DNA from: Casuarina equisetifolia
Lineage: Eukaryota; Streptophyta; Magnoliopsida; Fagales; Casuarinaceae
DNA length: 64,000 bases
Assembly: GCA_028551475.1 (NCBI GenBank)
Contig: CM052361.1
Span: 14,205,501 to 14,269,500, forward strand
Direction of reading: 5' to 3'
Shown here: piece after piece, positions 13,201 to 24,742 of the stretch
Position numbering within the stretch: position 1 is the first letter of the stretch
How the letters are laid out: each line of letters begins with the position of its first letter
Notes under the pieces: generated by a model
What the model was told of the DNA's origin: nothing
The model's database searches: none
Seen by the model: only the letters and a program-made list of their open reading frames with translations
Position numbers and translations under genes: made by a program

Positions 13201-13560
13201 GTTTGGACGCAAATGAGAAGGCCAAAGCCATGAAAAGGCTTCATGAGAGTGTTCGTTCTCAAATTGAAAAGGCTAATGAAGCATACAAAGGAAGGCCAAT
13301 AAGCATCGGAAGCCTTCTTAATTTCATCCAGGAGACTTAGTTTGGGTGCATCTGCGAAAGGAGTGATTTCCATCCAAGAGAAAGAACAATTTAGCCCCTC
13401 AAGCTGATGGCCCTTTCGAAGTGATTTCTAGAGTTAGGGGCAATGCATACAAAATTGATTTACCAAGTGAATATGGAAGAGTTTCTACCACATTCAATGT
13501 TGGTGACTTATCCCCTTATTTGGAAGACGTTGATCTTGAGGATTTCAAGGCAAATCCTAA
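10260..13560 (+). pseudogene. Gypsy C pol remnant (PR-RT-RH-INT)
   Basis: Domains in order: retropepsin-type protease (VIVDSGSCANVAS, about 10480-10520); reverse transcriptase ([14 protein letters not shown] to [12 protein letters not shown], the catalytic aspartates at about 11515-11525); RNase H ([11 protein letters not shown], about 11950); and integrase with an HHCC zinc-binding segment (HGGGLAGHFG...CGTCQRAKS, about 12495-12630), then the catalytic core (SMDFIVTLPRT, SDRDTKFLSHFW, YHPQTDGQTEVTNR). The C-terminal region (NAYKIDLPSEYGRVSTTFNVGDLSPY) has no recognisable chromodomain. Broken. Confidence 0.9.
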
Positions 13561-13575
13561 TCAACCTGGGGAGAT

Positions 13576-14305
13576 TGATGCGGGTGCAACTATGTCAGCC
13601 CAAGCTTTTAGCCCAGCCCATATGTTAAGTTTGACAATTCATACTTGCTTGGGTCACAACATCATCCAATGGGTCCAAGAAGGCCAAGGTTGAAGAAGCA
13701 GCCCAAGAATATTCCATAGCATCTTTACAAGCTTTAATATGGGAGGTTTCAAAAATAATTGTTCAGTCCTTAATTTCTTAGGTTTAATTTATTGTTTGAG
13801 AATATTTTCTTTTATTTAGTTTTCCATAATTGTCTAGGTTCCTGATTTATCTGGGTTTCCATACTTGTTAGATTGCTAATTTGTTTAGAATTCTTTATTT
13901 GTCAGAATCCAGATTTGTTAAGACTTCTTTGATTATAGGGATTCTTGATTTGTCAGGATCCTTCTAGAATTAGGTTTAGCTGCCTATTTAAAGGGAGCAT
14001 TGTTTCAGTTGTAAGTAGAGTTGTTTTCCATATAATAGAAACTCCAAAGTTGTGTGACCAACTTTTGCATCCTTTATCCAATTCTTGCTAGGGATTGGTG
14101 GTGGTCCTTGACTGGTGGTGTTGCCTTTACATCTTGGAGATTGTTGGCGTCTATCTTTTGTTTTTATTATTCTTATTTTTGTTTTTCCTCCCTTCCTCCC
14201 TACCAAACACTCACTTCCTACAGAAAACCCAAAAAGACCAAAAAAATGATTTTTACATATTTTCTTACCCCGAGCTCGCTCAAGCCCACCATAACGTTCG
14301 CATCA
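13576..14305 (+). repeat. Gypsy C 3' LTR
   Basis: 730 bp, partner of 8466-9180. Preceded by the short purine-rich CTGGGGAGAT. Followed by the TTTAC target-site duplication, after which Copia A resumes. Confidence 0.95.
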
Positions 14306-14319
14306 TTTACGAAGGGTAG

Positions 14320-17300
14320 TGGCATGTTAGATAAGATTTTAAACTCTCAAAAAGGTATATATGATAAAGCGGCACTAGGATATAAATTGAATGACAAATC
14401 AAAATCATTTACTCATTTTTTTAAAGAAAAAGAATGTTCAATTCTACTGCATAATGATAAATGTTCTTTTTGCAATTATATTGGTCATAGTTTTAATAAA
14501 TGTCCCATAAGACCTAGAAAGGGTTACAAAGTAAAGAAAATTAGGCTACCTAAGAATGACAAAATTCTAAGTCAAACTAACATTCATGGACCCAAAATAA
14601 AAAGGGTACCAAGCACTTCAATGATCAAATTTGTTTTTGCAGGCTATGAGTGCACAACTGAGAAACAAAAAGCTCAAAAACATGTGGATTCTAGACAGTA
14701 GATGCTCTTGACATATGACTGGGATGAAGGAGCTATTCCCAACACTTGAATTGAAAAATGGAGGTACGGTGTCTTTTGGAGATAACTCCAAAGGAAGAAT
14801 AAAAGGAATGGGAACAATAGGTAACCCTAATACCCCATTTATATATGAAGTTTTACTTGTAGATGAACTAAAATTTATTCTACTTAGCATAAGTCAGCTA
14901 TGTGATAAAGGATTCAAAATAAAATTTGGAAAAGACAACATCTATGTGCTTGATTTAAGTAAATTGAATGTTGAACAAACATGCTTGGTTGTGAATAAAA
15001 ATGTTAATGCTTGGTTGTGGCATAAAAGGCTAGGACATGCGGGTCTAGGGTTGATAGAAAAATTGTGTATGTATAATCTAGTAAAAGATCTTCCATCTTA
15101 TAATTTAACAATGATAGAATATGTGAAGTGTGCATTAAGGGTAAATATACACAAAGTAACTTCAAATCGAAGCTTGTGGTGAGTACATCTTGACCATTAG
15201 AGATACTACACATGGACCTTTTCGGTCATATGAGAACAGCAACATTAAATGGTAAATATTATGTCTTAGTCATTATAAATGATTATTCTATATTCACATG
15301 GACATACATGCTTGCTACAAAAGATGAGGCATTTGAGAAGTTTGCTGAATTTTGTAAAATGATTCAAAATGAAAAAGGTCTTTCAATTATAAAAATAAGA
15401 ACTGATCACGATGGTGAATTTGAAAACCAACTTTTTGAAAAATTTTATTTAGAAAATGGTATTTCACACAACTTTTCAGCTCTTAGAACACCACAACAAA
15501 ATGATGTTGTTGAAAGGAAGAATAGAACTCTTCAAGAAATGGCTAGGACCAGGATGTGTAAATATAATCTTCCTAAACATTTTTGGGGAGAAGCTATAAA
15601 GATAGCCTGTTATATTTCAAATCATGCTCTAATAAGACCAATTTTGAAAAAGACACCTTTTGAATTATTCTTTGAAAGAAAACCAACATTTCATATTTTC
15701 ATGTTTTTGGCAGCAAATGTTTTGTTTTCAATCATGGAAAAGAATCACTTGGAAAATTTGATTCCAAAAGTGATGAAGCAATATTTCTTAGATATTCTCA
15801 TACAAGTAAGGCATATAAAGTATTCAATAAACGAACTTTAGTTGTAGAAGAGTCAATCCATATTAAGTTTGAGAATGATTGTCACAATATTCTAGAAACT
15901 GAAGAGAATAATGGAACTAAGAGTGTTCCAAATAGGGTTGAAGTTGAGGGGGAGTCTAAAACTAGGGAACCTTCCTTTCCTAAAGTAAGAAATGAAGTAG
16001 ATCAAGATCACATTATAGGAATTCCCAATGTTAGAGTAAGCAGAAGGTCTAGGGTTCACAACACATGTGAACATCAAGCCTTTCTATCTCAAGTAGAGCC
16101 AAAGAAAGTAGATGAGGTTCTTGAAGATGAAAATTGGTTCCTTGCTATGCAAGAAGAATTAAACCAGTTTGAAAGAAGCAAGGTTTGGAATCTAGTTCTT
16201 AGACCAAATGATCATCTGGTTATAGGCACAAAATGGGTATTTAAGAATAAACTAAATGAAAATGGTACTATTACTAGAAATAAGGCTAGATTGGTGGCAT
16301 AAGGATATAGTCAAGAAGAAGGAATTGACTATGATGAAACATTTGCACAAGTAGCTAGGTTAGAAGCAATTAGAATCTTACTTGCCTTTGCTTGCTGTAT
16401 GAACTTTACCTTATTTCAAATGGATGTCAAGAGTGTATTTTTGGATGGTATTATAAAGGAAGTGGTATATGTTGAACAACCACCTGGATTTGAAGATTTG
16501 ATTTATTCAAATCATGTTTTTAAACTGTCAAAAACTTTATATGGTTTGAAACAAGCTCCATGGGCATGGTATGATAAACTAAGTTCTTTCTTGATTGATG
16601 ATGGTTTTAGAAAAGGGAAAATAGACAACACTCTATTTATAAAGAATAAAAAAAAGAAATTTTAATTGTTCAAATATATGTTGATGATATTATGTTTGGT
16701 TCTACAAATTCTACACTATGTGAAGAATTTGCTGCATGTATGCAAAGTGAATTTGAAATGAGCATAATGGGTAAGTTAACATACTTTCTCGGATTGCAAA
16801 TCAAACAAACAAACAAAGAAACTTTTATAAGTCAAACAAAATACACAAATGAATTGCTCAAGAAATACAAGATGTATGACTCTAAAAGAATGAACACACC
16901 TATGAGCACCTCTTTATCATTATCTAATGATGAAGATGGAATTAGCGTAGATTCTAAATCATATCATGGAATGATTGGATCGTTGTTGTACTTGACTACA
17001 TCTAGACTTGATATTATGTTTAGTGTGTGCCTATGTGCCAGGTATCAATCAAACCCAAAAGATCAGCACCTAATTACTGTAAAAAGAATTTTTAGATGCC
17101 TTAGAGACATAGTTTCATTAGGAATCTAGTATCCTAGAGATACAACTTTAAACTTAAATGCCTTTAGTGATTCAGATTATGCTGGCTACAAATTAAATAG
17201 AAAAAGTACGAGTGGTGGATGTCACTATCTTGGAAACATGTTTATTTCTTGGCGCTCTAAGAAACAAAATTGTGTAGCTTTGTCCTCCACTAAAGCCGAA

Positions 17301-17627
17301 TACATAGTTGCTACTAGTAGTTATGCTCAAATCTTGTGGATGAAACAACAATTAGAAGATTGTGGTATATTGTCAAAGAAAGTTCCATTAAAATGTGATA
17401 ACACTAGTGCCATTAATCTCACCAAGAATCCCATATAGCATTCTAAAACTAAACATGTAGAAATTAGACATCATTTCATTCGAGATCAAGTTCAAAAAGG
17501 AGATATTGTACTTGAATTTGTGAGCACTAATCAACAAATTGTTGATATCCTAACCAAACCTTTATCTAAGGAAAGGTTTTATGCTCTTAGAAGAGAACTT
17601 GGAATATTAGTCCTTGAAAATATTTGA
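14320..17627 (+). pseudogene. Copia A pol remnant (PR-INT-RT-RH)
   Basis: After a second gag zinc knuckle (CSFCNYIGHSFNKC, about 14464-14505) come the protease region (SFGDNSKGRIKG, LLSISQLCDKGFKIKF), GAG-pre-integrase (WLWHKRLGHAGLG), the integrase core (MDLFGHMRTATLNGKYYVLVIINDYS, RTPQQNDVVERKNRTLQEMARTR), reverse transcriptase (GTKWVFKNKLNENG, FQMDVKSVFLDG, LSKTLYGLKQAP, YVDDI near 16680) and RNase H (SWRSKKQNCVALSSTKAEYI, then IVDILTKPLS). This is the standard Ty1/copia order. Broken. Confidence 0.9.
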
Positions 17628-18122
17628 ATTCTCTATTACTACCATTTCTATGCTCTTTTACTGTTACACAAATTGCTCGGTTTGAGGGGAAGCGGCTCTA
17701 ATTCCACTCCAACAAGATCCGGTTAGTATCCTAATCTTATCCTTGCCGGCTTACTTGCTGCTCATTTTTATATTCTATCCTGATTACCTGCATGTTCATA
17801 TTTTCACTTATGACAAAAAGGGGGAGAGAATAGTGCACATGTATGAAGTCTCATTTCTAACTGTATAAGTGCAGAATGTGGGATATCTCTCTAACACCCC
17901 TGCTTGAAAACTTACATGTTCTATGATGTTCGAAATCTATTAGATACATGCATAGGACTTGCTTGCTAATTCTGATCATATGAGTAGTAAATATTGTGAA
18001 TCTAATTGTGTGATGATCAACTTTTGCAATGCCCAGTTATATTCTCATGAAAAACATGATTAATATTTGGTGACATGTGCCATACTATTGAAATATTTTG
18101 TCATCATCAAAAAGGGGGAGAT
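17628..18122 (+). other. Copia A 3' spacer with polypurine tract
   Basis: About 500 bp of non-coding sequence between RNase H and the 3' LTR. It has two purine tracts, AAAAAGGGGGAGAG (about 17815-17828) and AAAAAGGGGGAGAT (18109-18122). The second sits directly against the LTR and would prime plus-strand DNA synthesis. No env-like reading frame was seen. Confidence 0.7.
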
Positions 18123-19724
18123 TGTTGAAAAATAAGGATTTTGTTTGTGACAAAATGTATTTATGAATATATTTGTTTTTCATAAATGCAAAAGAAAATT
18201 ATAAGAAGTAAAAGGGGTACAAATTATAATATCAATTAATGATATTATAAAGTAACTGAGTTCCTACATTTCTTAATATAATGTCGCTATATAGTGACAT
18301 TAAGAAAGGATTTATTTAATTTCATTATATAATGTCTTGAGAACAAGGCTTACCAAATTGAAATTAAATATGTCATACATTGTGCTTAAGAAAAAACGAT
18401 GCTTGCTTGTGCTTCGATGAAGGTTGAAGTATATGGCTTTATTTTTGGAACAAACCTTAGTTCTATCAAGAACTTATACTATATCATTCTTGGATTGATA
18501 TTATGTTCTTGGCCTGGTTATACTCGACCTGGCAGTGTTCTCGATCCATGACCCGCTTATCTGTCAAGTAGATAAGCAAGCCCGGCTAATGATGAAACTC
18601 ACCGTTTCATTAACGCTCACTCTCACTTATTCACCTGATGCCCTAAAGAGTGTATTATCGACAACTGTTGAAATGAGAGAATGAGAGAGATGGAGGAACG
18701 GTGCCACTAGTGACCAAATCCTTAATGGGAGGATTTTTTATGAGACTGGTGTCAGAACGGTCTCATCTAAGCTGGTGAAGGAAGATTTGAAGGTCGATCT
18801 ATTGTTCCAATAGGAAGATAGCTTCATTATTGAGGTTTGAAATGTCTAAAACCCTAGCCCTAATTTTTCTATTTAAGAGGTGCTATTCTACGGAGAAGGG
18901 TTCAACACTTACAATATTCTGAAGTTCTCCTTGAGTAAAGATTATATTATTGAGCTCATCCTTTAATCATTCAATCTTCGTGACTTTCGGTGAAGTTCAA
19001 GCCTACGGTGATATTGTGATTAAATACCTATTTGTTTGTTTATATCATCGATTGGATCTTGTATAACTCTATTTATGTGTTGATTTCATTAAAAAAATAA
19101 TTATTGCACATAAACATTGAAAGGAGTCTGAAACCTTAATTTATTTCAATTTAGGGTTTTCATGATAAGAGCTCAGAATTTTTATAATTACATCAGATCA
19201 GCTCCTATAGGTTACAGAATCCCACAATTTGTCATATTATTTAGGATTTGTAATTGATTTATGATCTTTTGATCATATTGTATAACCTTGTACAAGAAAT
19301 TCCTTGAAGAGGAATTGTTTGAGTTAGGGAGAACATTTTCTCCTAACTTGGTTGAGTAAAGGAGACTTTAATCAGTTTGATTGAAGAAGAAAATGGTGGA
19401 CATAGGACTAAAGGTGTGAGTGCCGAACCATTGTGGTAAATTTGGTGTCAATATCTTTGCTTATCATTGCTCTAACTTTCTTATAATATTTGTTCTTAAC
19501 CTATAAGAATATTTGAAACTTATAAGTGTGATAACATTCTTGATAAAGTGTTGTTTGACTTGGAAGAAGAGCATCATATGTTTGAAATCTATCAACTTTA
19601 TATTGAGATTATTTTTGTGTTTTGTCTAGCAAATTAAATTGTATTATTGTTAATATAATACTTTTTTTTAAATTGCTAGGTATAACACTTTAACCCCCTT
19701 CTTGTTAAGCCATAAAACCTAACA
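18123..19724 (+). repeat. Copia A 3' LTR
   Basis: 1,602 bp, begins TGTTGAAAAATAAGG and ends CCTAACA. Partner of 5236-6824. Gypsy B resumes after it. Confidence 0.92.
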
Positions 19725-21644
19725 TCTTTTAGTTAGGTTCCCAAAGAATTGGACAAGCCCAAAAACATGGAGGCCAAACATAGTGAGAGTTCTCATGCCA
19801 CTACTTCCAAAAGTCAACAGCCCCTAGTTAAATGTTACAAGTGCCAAAGAGTTGGCCACTTTCAAGCTAATTGCCCTAATCGAAGGATAATGACGATGAA
19901 AGAATGGGAGGAAATTGGAGACGTGTACCAAGTGGAGGAGCCACTAAAAGAAACAAAAAAAGGAAGATTGCATAGACAACCAGATTCTGGTGAGCTTCTG
20001 GTCATTCGTTGCACTCTTTTTTCAAAGCTTGGCTCTCAAGATGAACAAAGAGAAAACATCTTCCAAACAAGGTGTACCATTGGGGGCAAGGTATGCTCTA
20101 TGATCATTGACAGTGGAAGTTGTACTAATGTGGCATCCACAACACTAGTTGAAAAGTTGAGGCTGTCAACCTCTCCTTATCCACAGCCCTACAAGTTTTA
20201 ATGGCTAAGTCAAGGCAATGATCTTCAAGCAAAGAGGCAAGTTTTAGTTTCTTTTTCCATTAGGTAGAATTATACTAATGAAGCCCTTTGTGATATTATT
20301 CCTATGGAAACGTGTCACTTGTTACTTGGAAGACCATGGCAGTTTGATAGGTTTACAAAGCATAATGGTAGAAGCAATACTTATGCCGTGAAGAAGAATG
20401 GCAAGCTTATCACCTTTATACCTTTAAGCCCATCCCAAATCCATAAAACCTCAGCCCAGAGAGAAAATACCCAAGAAAACCTATTCCTCACCCAAACCAA
20501 ACTTGAAAAAGCCATCCTTCAACAGAAACCTAATATGCCCTACTTATGGTAGAGAGAAAATTGGTAACTGAAGAGAGTATTCTCCACCTAAAGGTTCCAC
20601 CACTCTTATTTGACTATAAAGATGTCTTCCCCACTAACCTACCACCTAGCCTTCCACCCATCAGAGGCATTGAGCATCATATTAACCTTGTTCCAGGGGC
20701 TTCTCTACCTAACAAGCCTACCTACCATTGTAATCCTAAAGAAAGTAAGGAGTTACAAAGGTAAGTAGATGAGCTAATGAGAAGAGGGTATGTTAGAGAA
20801 AGCATGAGTCCCTGTTTTGTTCTAGCACTGCTAGTCCCCAAGAAAGATGGTAGTTTTTGGGTGTGTGTTGATAGTCAAGCCATCAATAACATCACAATCA
20901 AGTATAGGTATCATATTCCTAGACTTGATGATATGCTTGATGAAATTCATGGAGCTGTAGTCTTTTCCAAGATTGATTTAAGGAGCGGATACCACCAAAT
21001 TCGTATATGGGAGGGTGATGAATGGAAAACTACCTTCAAGACAGAAGGAGGCTTATATGAATGGTTAATAATGCCTTTTGGATTGTTGAATGCTCCCAGT
21101 ACTTTCATGAGACTGATAAATGAGGTACTTAGACCATATCTTGGTAAATTCGTAGTTGTTTATTTTGATGATATTCTAGTTTATAGCCAACATATTGATA
21201 ATCATGTAGAACATCTGAAAAAGATGTTTGATTTGTTGAGGGAACAAAAATTGTATGCAAAAATGGAGAAATGTGAGTTCATGAGTCCAAGTGTAGTGTT
21301 TCTTGGACATGTGGTTTCTCAACATGGCATTGTAATTGATCAGTCCAAAGTGGAGGCAATCAAGTCTTGGCCAATTCCAAAAACACCAACTGAGATTAGA
21401 AGCTTTCATGGCTTGGCTTCGTTCTACAAAAGATTTGCTCCTCATTTTAGCACTATCATGGCTCCAATCACTTAGTGTATGAAAAAGGGACAATTTGAAT
21501 GGATTGAATCCACAAGCAAGGTAATCAAACATAAACTTTGTGGAGCTCCTATTCTTGCTTTACTAGATTTTGATAAACTATTTGAAGTTGAGTGTAATGC
21601 GAGTGGTGTAGGAATTAGGGTTGTATTGGTTCAGTCCAAGAAAT
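19725..21644 (+). pseudogene. Gypsy B gag end, protease and reverse transcriptase remnant
   Basis: Continues Gypsy B after Copia A. It shows a CCHC zinc knuckle (CYKCQRVGHFQANC, near 19834), protease (MIIDSGSCTNVAS, about 20099), reverse transcriptase ([41 protein letters not shown], about 20830-21185) and the connection into RNase H ([12 protein letters not shown], about 21585). It parallels Gypsy C in order and motifs but is a distinct family. Broken, and cut off by a Copia LTR fragment. Confidence 0.85.
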
Positions 21645-22427
21645 TGTTGAAAATCATGTGTTTATATGTTTTGTTGAGAAAACTTTTATTTATGAATATA
21701 TGAGTTTGTGTGCATATATTAAATGCCAAAGGAAGTAAAAGATATGCAAATTATAATATCAATTAATGATATTATAAAGTAGCTGGTTTCCTACATTCCA
21801 TTGTCAAACATTACATATGAAGTTAAAATGAATTATTTTATATGTGATTTAATTAGTGAAATAATTCATATTAGTGCTTATAATAAGATAATGTGATACT
21901 TGGAAATTGTGTGCTTATAGGTACATTTGAAGGATAAAGGTATACTATTTGTTCAAGTTAAATATGAGAGAAAATATATCATTATTGGACCGACCATATA
22001 TATTGGACTGATGTTGGACCGACCATATATATATTGGACTGATGCTGGACCGACCATATATATGTTGGACTGATGCTGGACCGATTAAATAAAAAAACTG
22101 GATGGCCCATGAAGTTGAAGCTCGCGAAACTTAACCCGAGCACATATCACTAACTGGATGGCCTGTGAAGCTGAAGCTCGTAGAACTCAACCCGAGTGCA
22201 TATCACTTAAGTGAAACGTGGCCATTTCACTTTGATAAGAGGTTAAGCTCTTACAACAAATAGATTGAAGCCCTAGCACCTGATCAAAGCCATCCTCCTC
22301 TTCTTTCTCTCTCTCGACTGTCAATTCTCCAACGAGAAGAAGAATGAAGCAATGGATTGTTAGAATGGCTTTTTGGTGCAAAAATCGTTATCTTTGCAGC
22401 TGTATTATGTCGCTTCTACCAAGCTAC
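21645..22427 (+). mobile_element. Partial Copia A-related LTR inside Gypsy B
   Basis: Begins TGTTGAAAATCATG, the exact start style of the LTR at 45871-47495 (read on the minus strand), and matches it through to the GTCGCTTCTA segment, then stops. The right half of the LTR and the matching part of Gypsy B are missing, so a deletion followed the insertion. Contains about 3.5 copies of a ~33-bp tandem repeat with GGACCGACCATATATA (about 21988-22090). Confidence 0.75.
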
Positions 22428-23050
22428 TACTCAACACCTATCACCACCCTCAGATAGATGGGCAAATGAAGGTTACCAGCTGAACATTGGGGACATTTTT
22501 TAGAACCTTGGTGAACAAAAATCTCAAGGATTGGGATATCAAGCTTGCACATGCAGTATTTGCCTACAATCGAGCTCCAAGTGCTACATTGGTCATTCGC
22601 CATTTGAGGTAGTCTATGGGCTCAATTCGCTTACTCTTATTGAGTTATCATCTTTACTTGTTGATGCCTAGATCAACTTTGATGCAAATGAGCAGGCCAA
22701 ATTGATGAAAAAGTTCCATCAAGAAATTCGAGTCTAGATTGAAAAAGCAAATGAGTTTATAAAAAGAAAGCCAAACATCATAAAAAACCATCAATTTTTC
22801 AACCTGGGGATCTTGTATGGGTACACTTACGAAAGGAAAGGTAGCAGACAAAAAGAAAGAGCAAGCTCACACCACGAGCTAACGGACCATTCGAAGTAGT
22901 TGGGCGCATTGGAGACAATGCGTACAAATTGGACCTACCAACTGAACTTGGGGGAGTCTTGGCCACTTTGAATATGGGTGATTTCTCTCCATATGTGGAT
23001 ATCAATGACCCTTCGGATTTAAGGACAAATCCTTTCTAACCCGAGGAGAA
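22428..23050 (+). pseudogene. Gypsy B integrase C-terminal remnant
   Basis: Matches the end of the Gypsy C integrase region: a Q-x-DGQ-type segment, AFAYNRAPS, a FEVVYG segment near 22608, then the C-terminal module with GNAYKLDLP and NMGDFSPYVD, ending in the NPF-type tail before the 3' LTR. Broken. Confidence 0.8.
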
Positions 23051-23773
23051 TGATGTGGGAAAGCCCAAAGGCCAAGGTAATGAGAAAGTCCAAGTTTTGT
23101 TGATTCATGTGACAAAAAATTTGGGCTACAATGTAATTCGTTGGATCTAAGCCCATATAAAAGAAGTCTGACTTATTTGGAGTTTTCATACTTGGCAAGA
23201 TTCCTATTATTTGGAGTTTCCATTCTTGTTAGGATTCGTATTATCTAGAGTTTCCATTCTTGTCAGGATTCATACTATCTGGAGTTTCCATTCCTGTCAA
23301 GATTTGTATTATCTAAAGTTTCTATTCCTGTTAGAATTTTTACTATTTTAAGGTCTCTAATTTGTTGGGATTCTATGCATGATTTGTTTAGGATCTTAAT
23401 TTGGTTAGTTTTTATTTTCCTTAAACCTACCAGACTTAGGTTTTGAGTATTCCTAATTGTTCTAGCATTAGGCTTAGTCGTCTATTTAAAGACATTGTTA
23501 TTTCAGTTGTAAGCAGAACTTTGAGATTGAAGAAGTCATTGAATTGCATTTTCTTTAAGCTTTGCCTTTAAATTTTGCGCTCTTACTTTCCAGCCTTTTA
23601 CGTTCTAGTTATTTTAATTCATGCACTTAAATTACTGTTTTTACATTTTAGTACTTTAATTTTCCAGTCTTTACCTTTCTAACCCTTTATATTTTTGAAT
23701 TTTCCTATTATTAATTCGTTCCAATCTCTCTAAAATCCAAAGCTTACTCAATTGCCCATCACGAAATGCATCA
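23051..23773 (+). repeat. Gypsy B 3' LTR
   Basis: 723 bp, begins TGATGTGGGAAAG and ends AAATGCATCA. Contains several tandem ~40-bp units of the form GGAGTTTCCATTCTTGTCAG (about 23180-23330). Abuts an Athila-like fragment at 23774 with no clear target-site duplication. Confidence 0.88.
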
Positions 23774-24742
23774 CTATGTCTAGATATAGTAAACCTACTC
23801 CATTTATTAATTCATTATATTTCTATGTGAATTGAAATAAATAAAATGCATTAGGATTTATGAACATTCTTAGTTTACAATAAATCTTTTGATCATCTTA
23901 TCACCAAAAGTTACACAAACATAAGTATATATTTATCCATATTTAATTCATGGTTATATATTATAATAAGAAACTACATATTATTACCTCTCAGTCTCAA
24001 ACATGTACATCAAATCATTCAAGTGGTGGCTGATCACTTAAAAGCATTAAGTATAATAATATATAACTCACATAAATAATATATTTTGCAAAGCATAGAA
24101 ACTTATAAAATTCACATCATTACAATTAGGGTACATCATCACTCAAACAAAAGAAATTTAGAACATAATGAAATAATAAACCAAAACAATGATAGAAATT
24201 AAGTAAAACATCTTAAGTGAAAGACAATAAAGTTATTACCACATTGTCTTCTCTTCAAAAATTCTTTGCAGAACTCCTACAAATCAAACCAAAATTAGGA
24301 ATTGCATAAAGTAAAGGTAAGCTACCACACCTCTCCTTTCCTTTTTTTTTTCTTTTCTTTTTCTCTCTTCCTTGGTCTTGGTTCTAACAACACAGTTTTC
24401 TCTCTCTCTCTTCTCCTTCTTTTTCCTTTCTTGTGTGGCACCCCCCCTTTCTTTTCACATTTGCTCCACTTTTTATATTGTTTTGGACAGCGTGCCCTAC
24501 TTGCACTCTTCATAATTCACTCTTATCCCTTCTTCTTTTACCTTTTTTTTTTTCCTTTTAGTATGCACGTTGCCTTGTTTTTCTTCTTCATGTTTCCTTT
24601 GCTTGTCATGCTCTTTTAAGGTTTGTTGCATAAATAATAAAGATTTAATTAATTTTATGAACACTCAAATATTATCTCACAAATATTGTATTATTTTTAT
24701 CCTAAAATAATCAAAATAACTTTATAAATATAGTTATAAAGA
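23774..24742 (-). repeat. Athila/Tat-like 3' LTR (truncated)
   Basis: Matches the solo LTR at 495-1731 in its outer parts. Missing about 300 bp of the LTR 3' end, at the Gypsy B boundary. A pyrimidine-rich plus-strand stretch (24320-24600) gives long shadow reading frames but no gene. Confidence 0.75.

Larger units (their letters stand above)
8466..14305 (+). mobile_element. Gypsy C, near-complete Ty3/Gypsy element nested in Copia A
   Basis: 5,840 bp with LTRs at both ends (TGATGCGGGTG...TTCGCATCA) and an exact 5-bp target-site duplication, TTTAC (8461-8465 and 14306-14310). It has a primer site, gag, protease, reverse transcriptase, RNase H and integrase in the Gypsy order. By eye the LTRs differ by about 5-6%, a little less than those of Copia A, which agrees with later insertion. 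Broken, with roughly eight breaks, but all domains can be recognised. No chromodomain is visible after the integrase. Confidence 0.95.
5236..19724 (+). mobile_element. Copia A, SIRE/Maximus-like element nested in Gypsy B
   Basis: Element with two LTRs (5236-6824 and 18123-19724), a primer site, gag, protease, integrase, reverse transcriptase and RNase H, and a purine-rich tract before the 3' LTR. Removing the internal Gypsy C leaves about 8.6 kb. The likely target-site duplication is TCTTC (5231-5235) against TCTTT (19725-19729). By eye the LTRs differ by roughly 6-7% over their first 400 bp, suggesting insertion a few million years ago at usual plant rates. Broken, with about a dozen breaks. 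The order is the Copia one: integrase before reverse transcriptase. Confidence 0.92.
3603..23773 (+). mobile_element. Gypsy B, Ty3/Gypsy element, host of the nested stack
   Basis: Outermost element of the stack. Its parts are a truncated 5' LTR (3603-4066), a primer site (4069-4082), gag (4153-5235), the rest of gag plus protease and reverse transcriptase (19725-21644), the integrase end (22428-23050) and a 3' LTR (23051-23773). It is split by Copia A (5236-19724) and by a piece of another Copia LTR (21645-22427), where RNase H and most of the integrase are missing. The two LTRs match closely where both are present. Broken, with many interruptions. The initiator-Met-type primer site fits a chromovirus-like lineage, but no chromodomain is visible. 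Confidence 0.9.

Noticed and set aside
21988-22090. Regular repeats suggesting a CRISPR-like or satellite array
   Set aside because: Few units, no unique spacers, and located inside an LTR; an ordinary LTR minisatellite.
2849-23790. Athila-like LTR pieces on both sides of Gypsy B as halves of one LTR split by that insertion
   Set aside because: The two pieces overlap by about 20 bp, more than a 5-bp target duplication, and a Copia LTR fragment intervenes on the left; not proven.
24302-24619. A 105-residue plus-strand frame rich in Phe, Leu and Ser
   Set aside because: Low-complexity pyrimidine stretch inside a reverse-oriented Athila-like LTR; no family resemblance.
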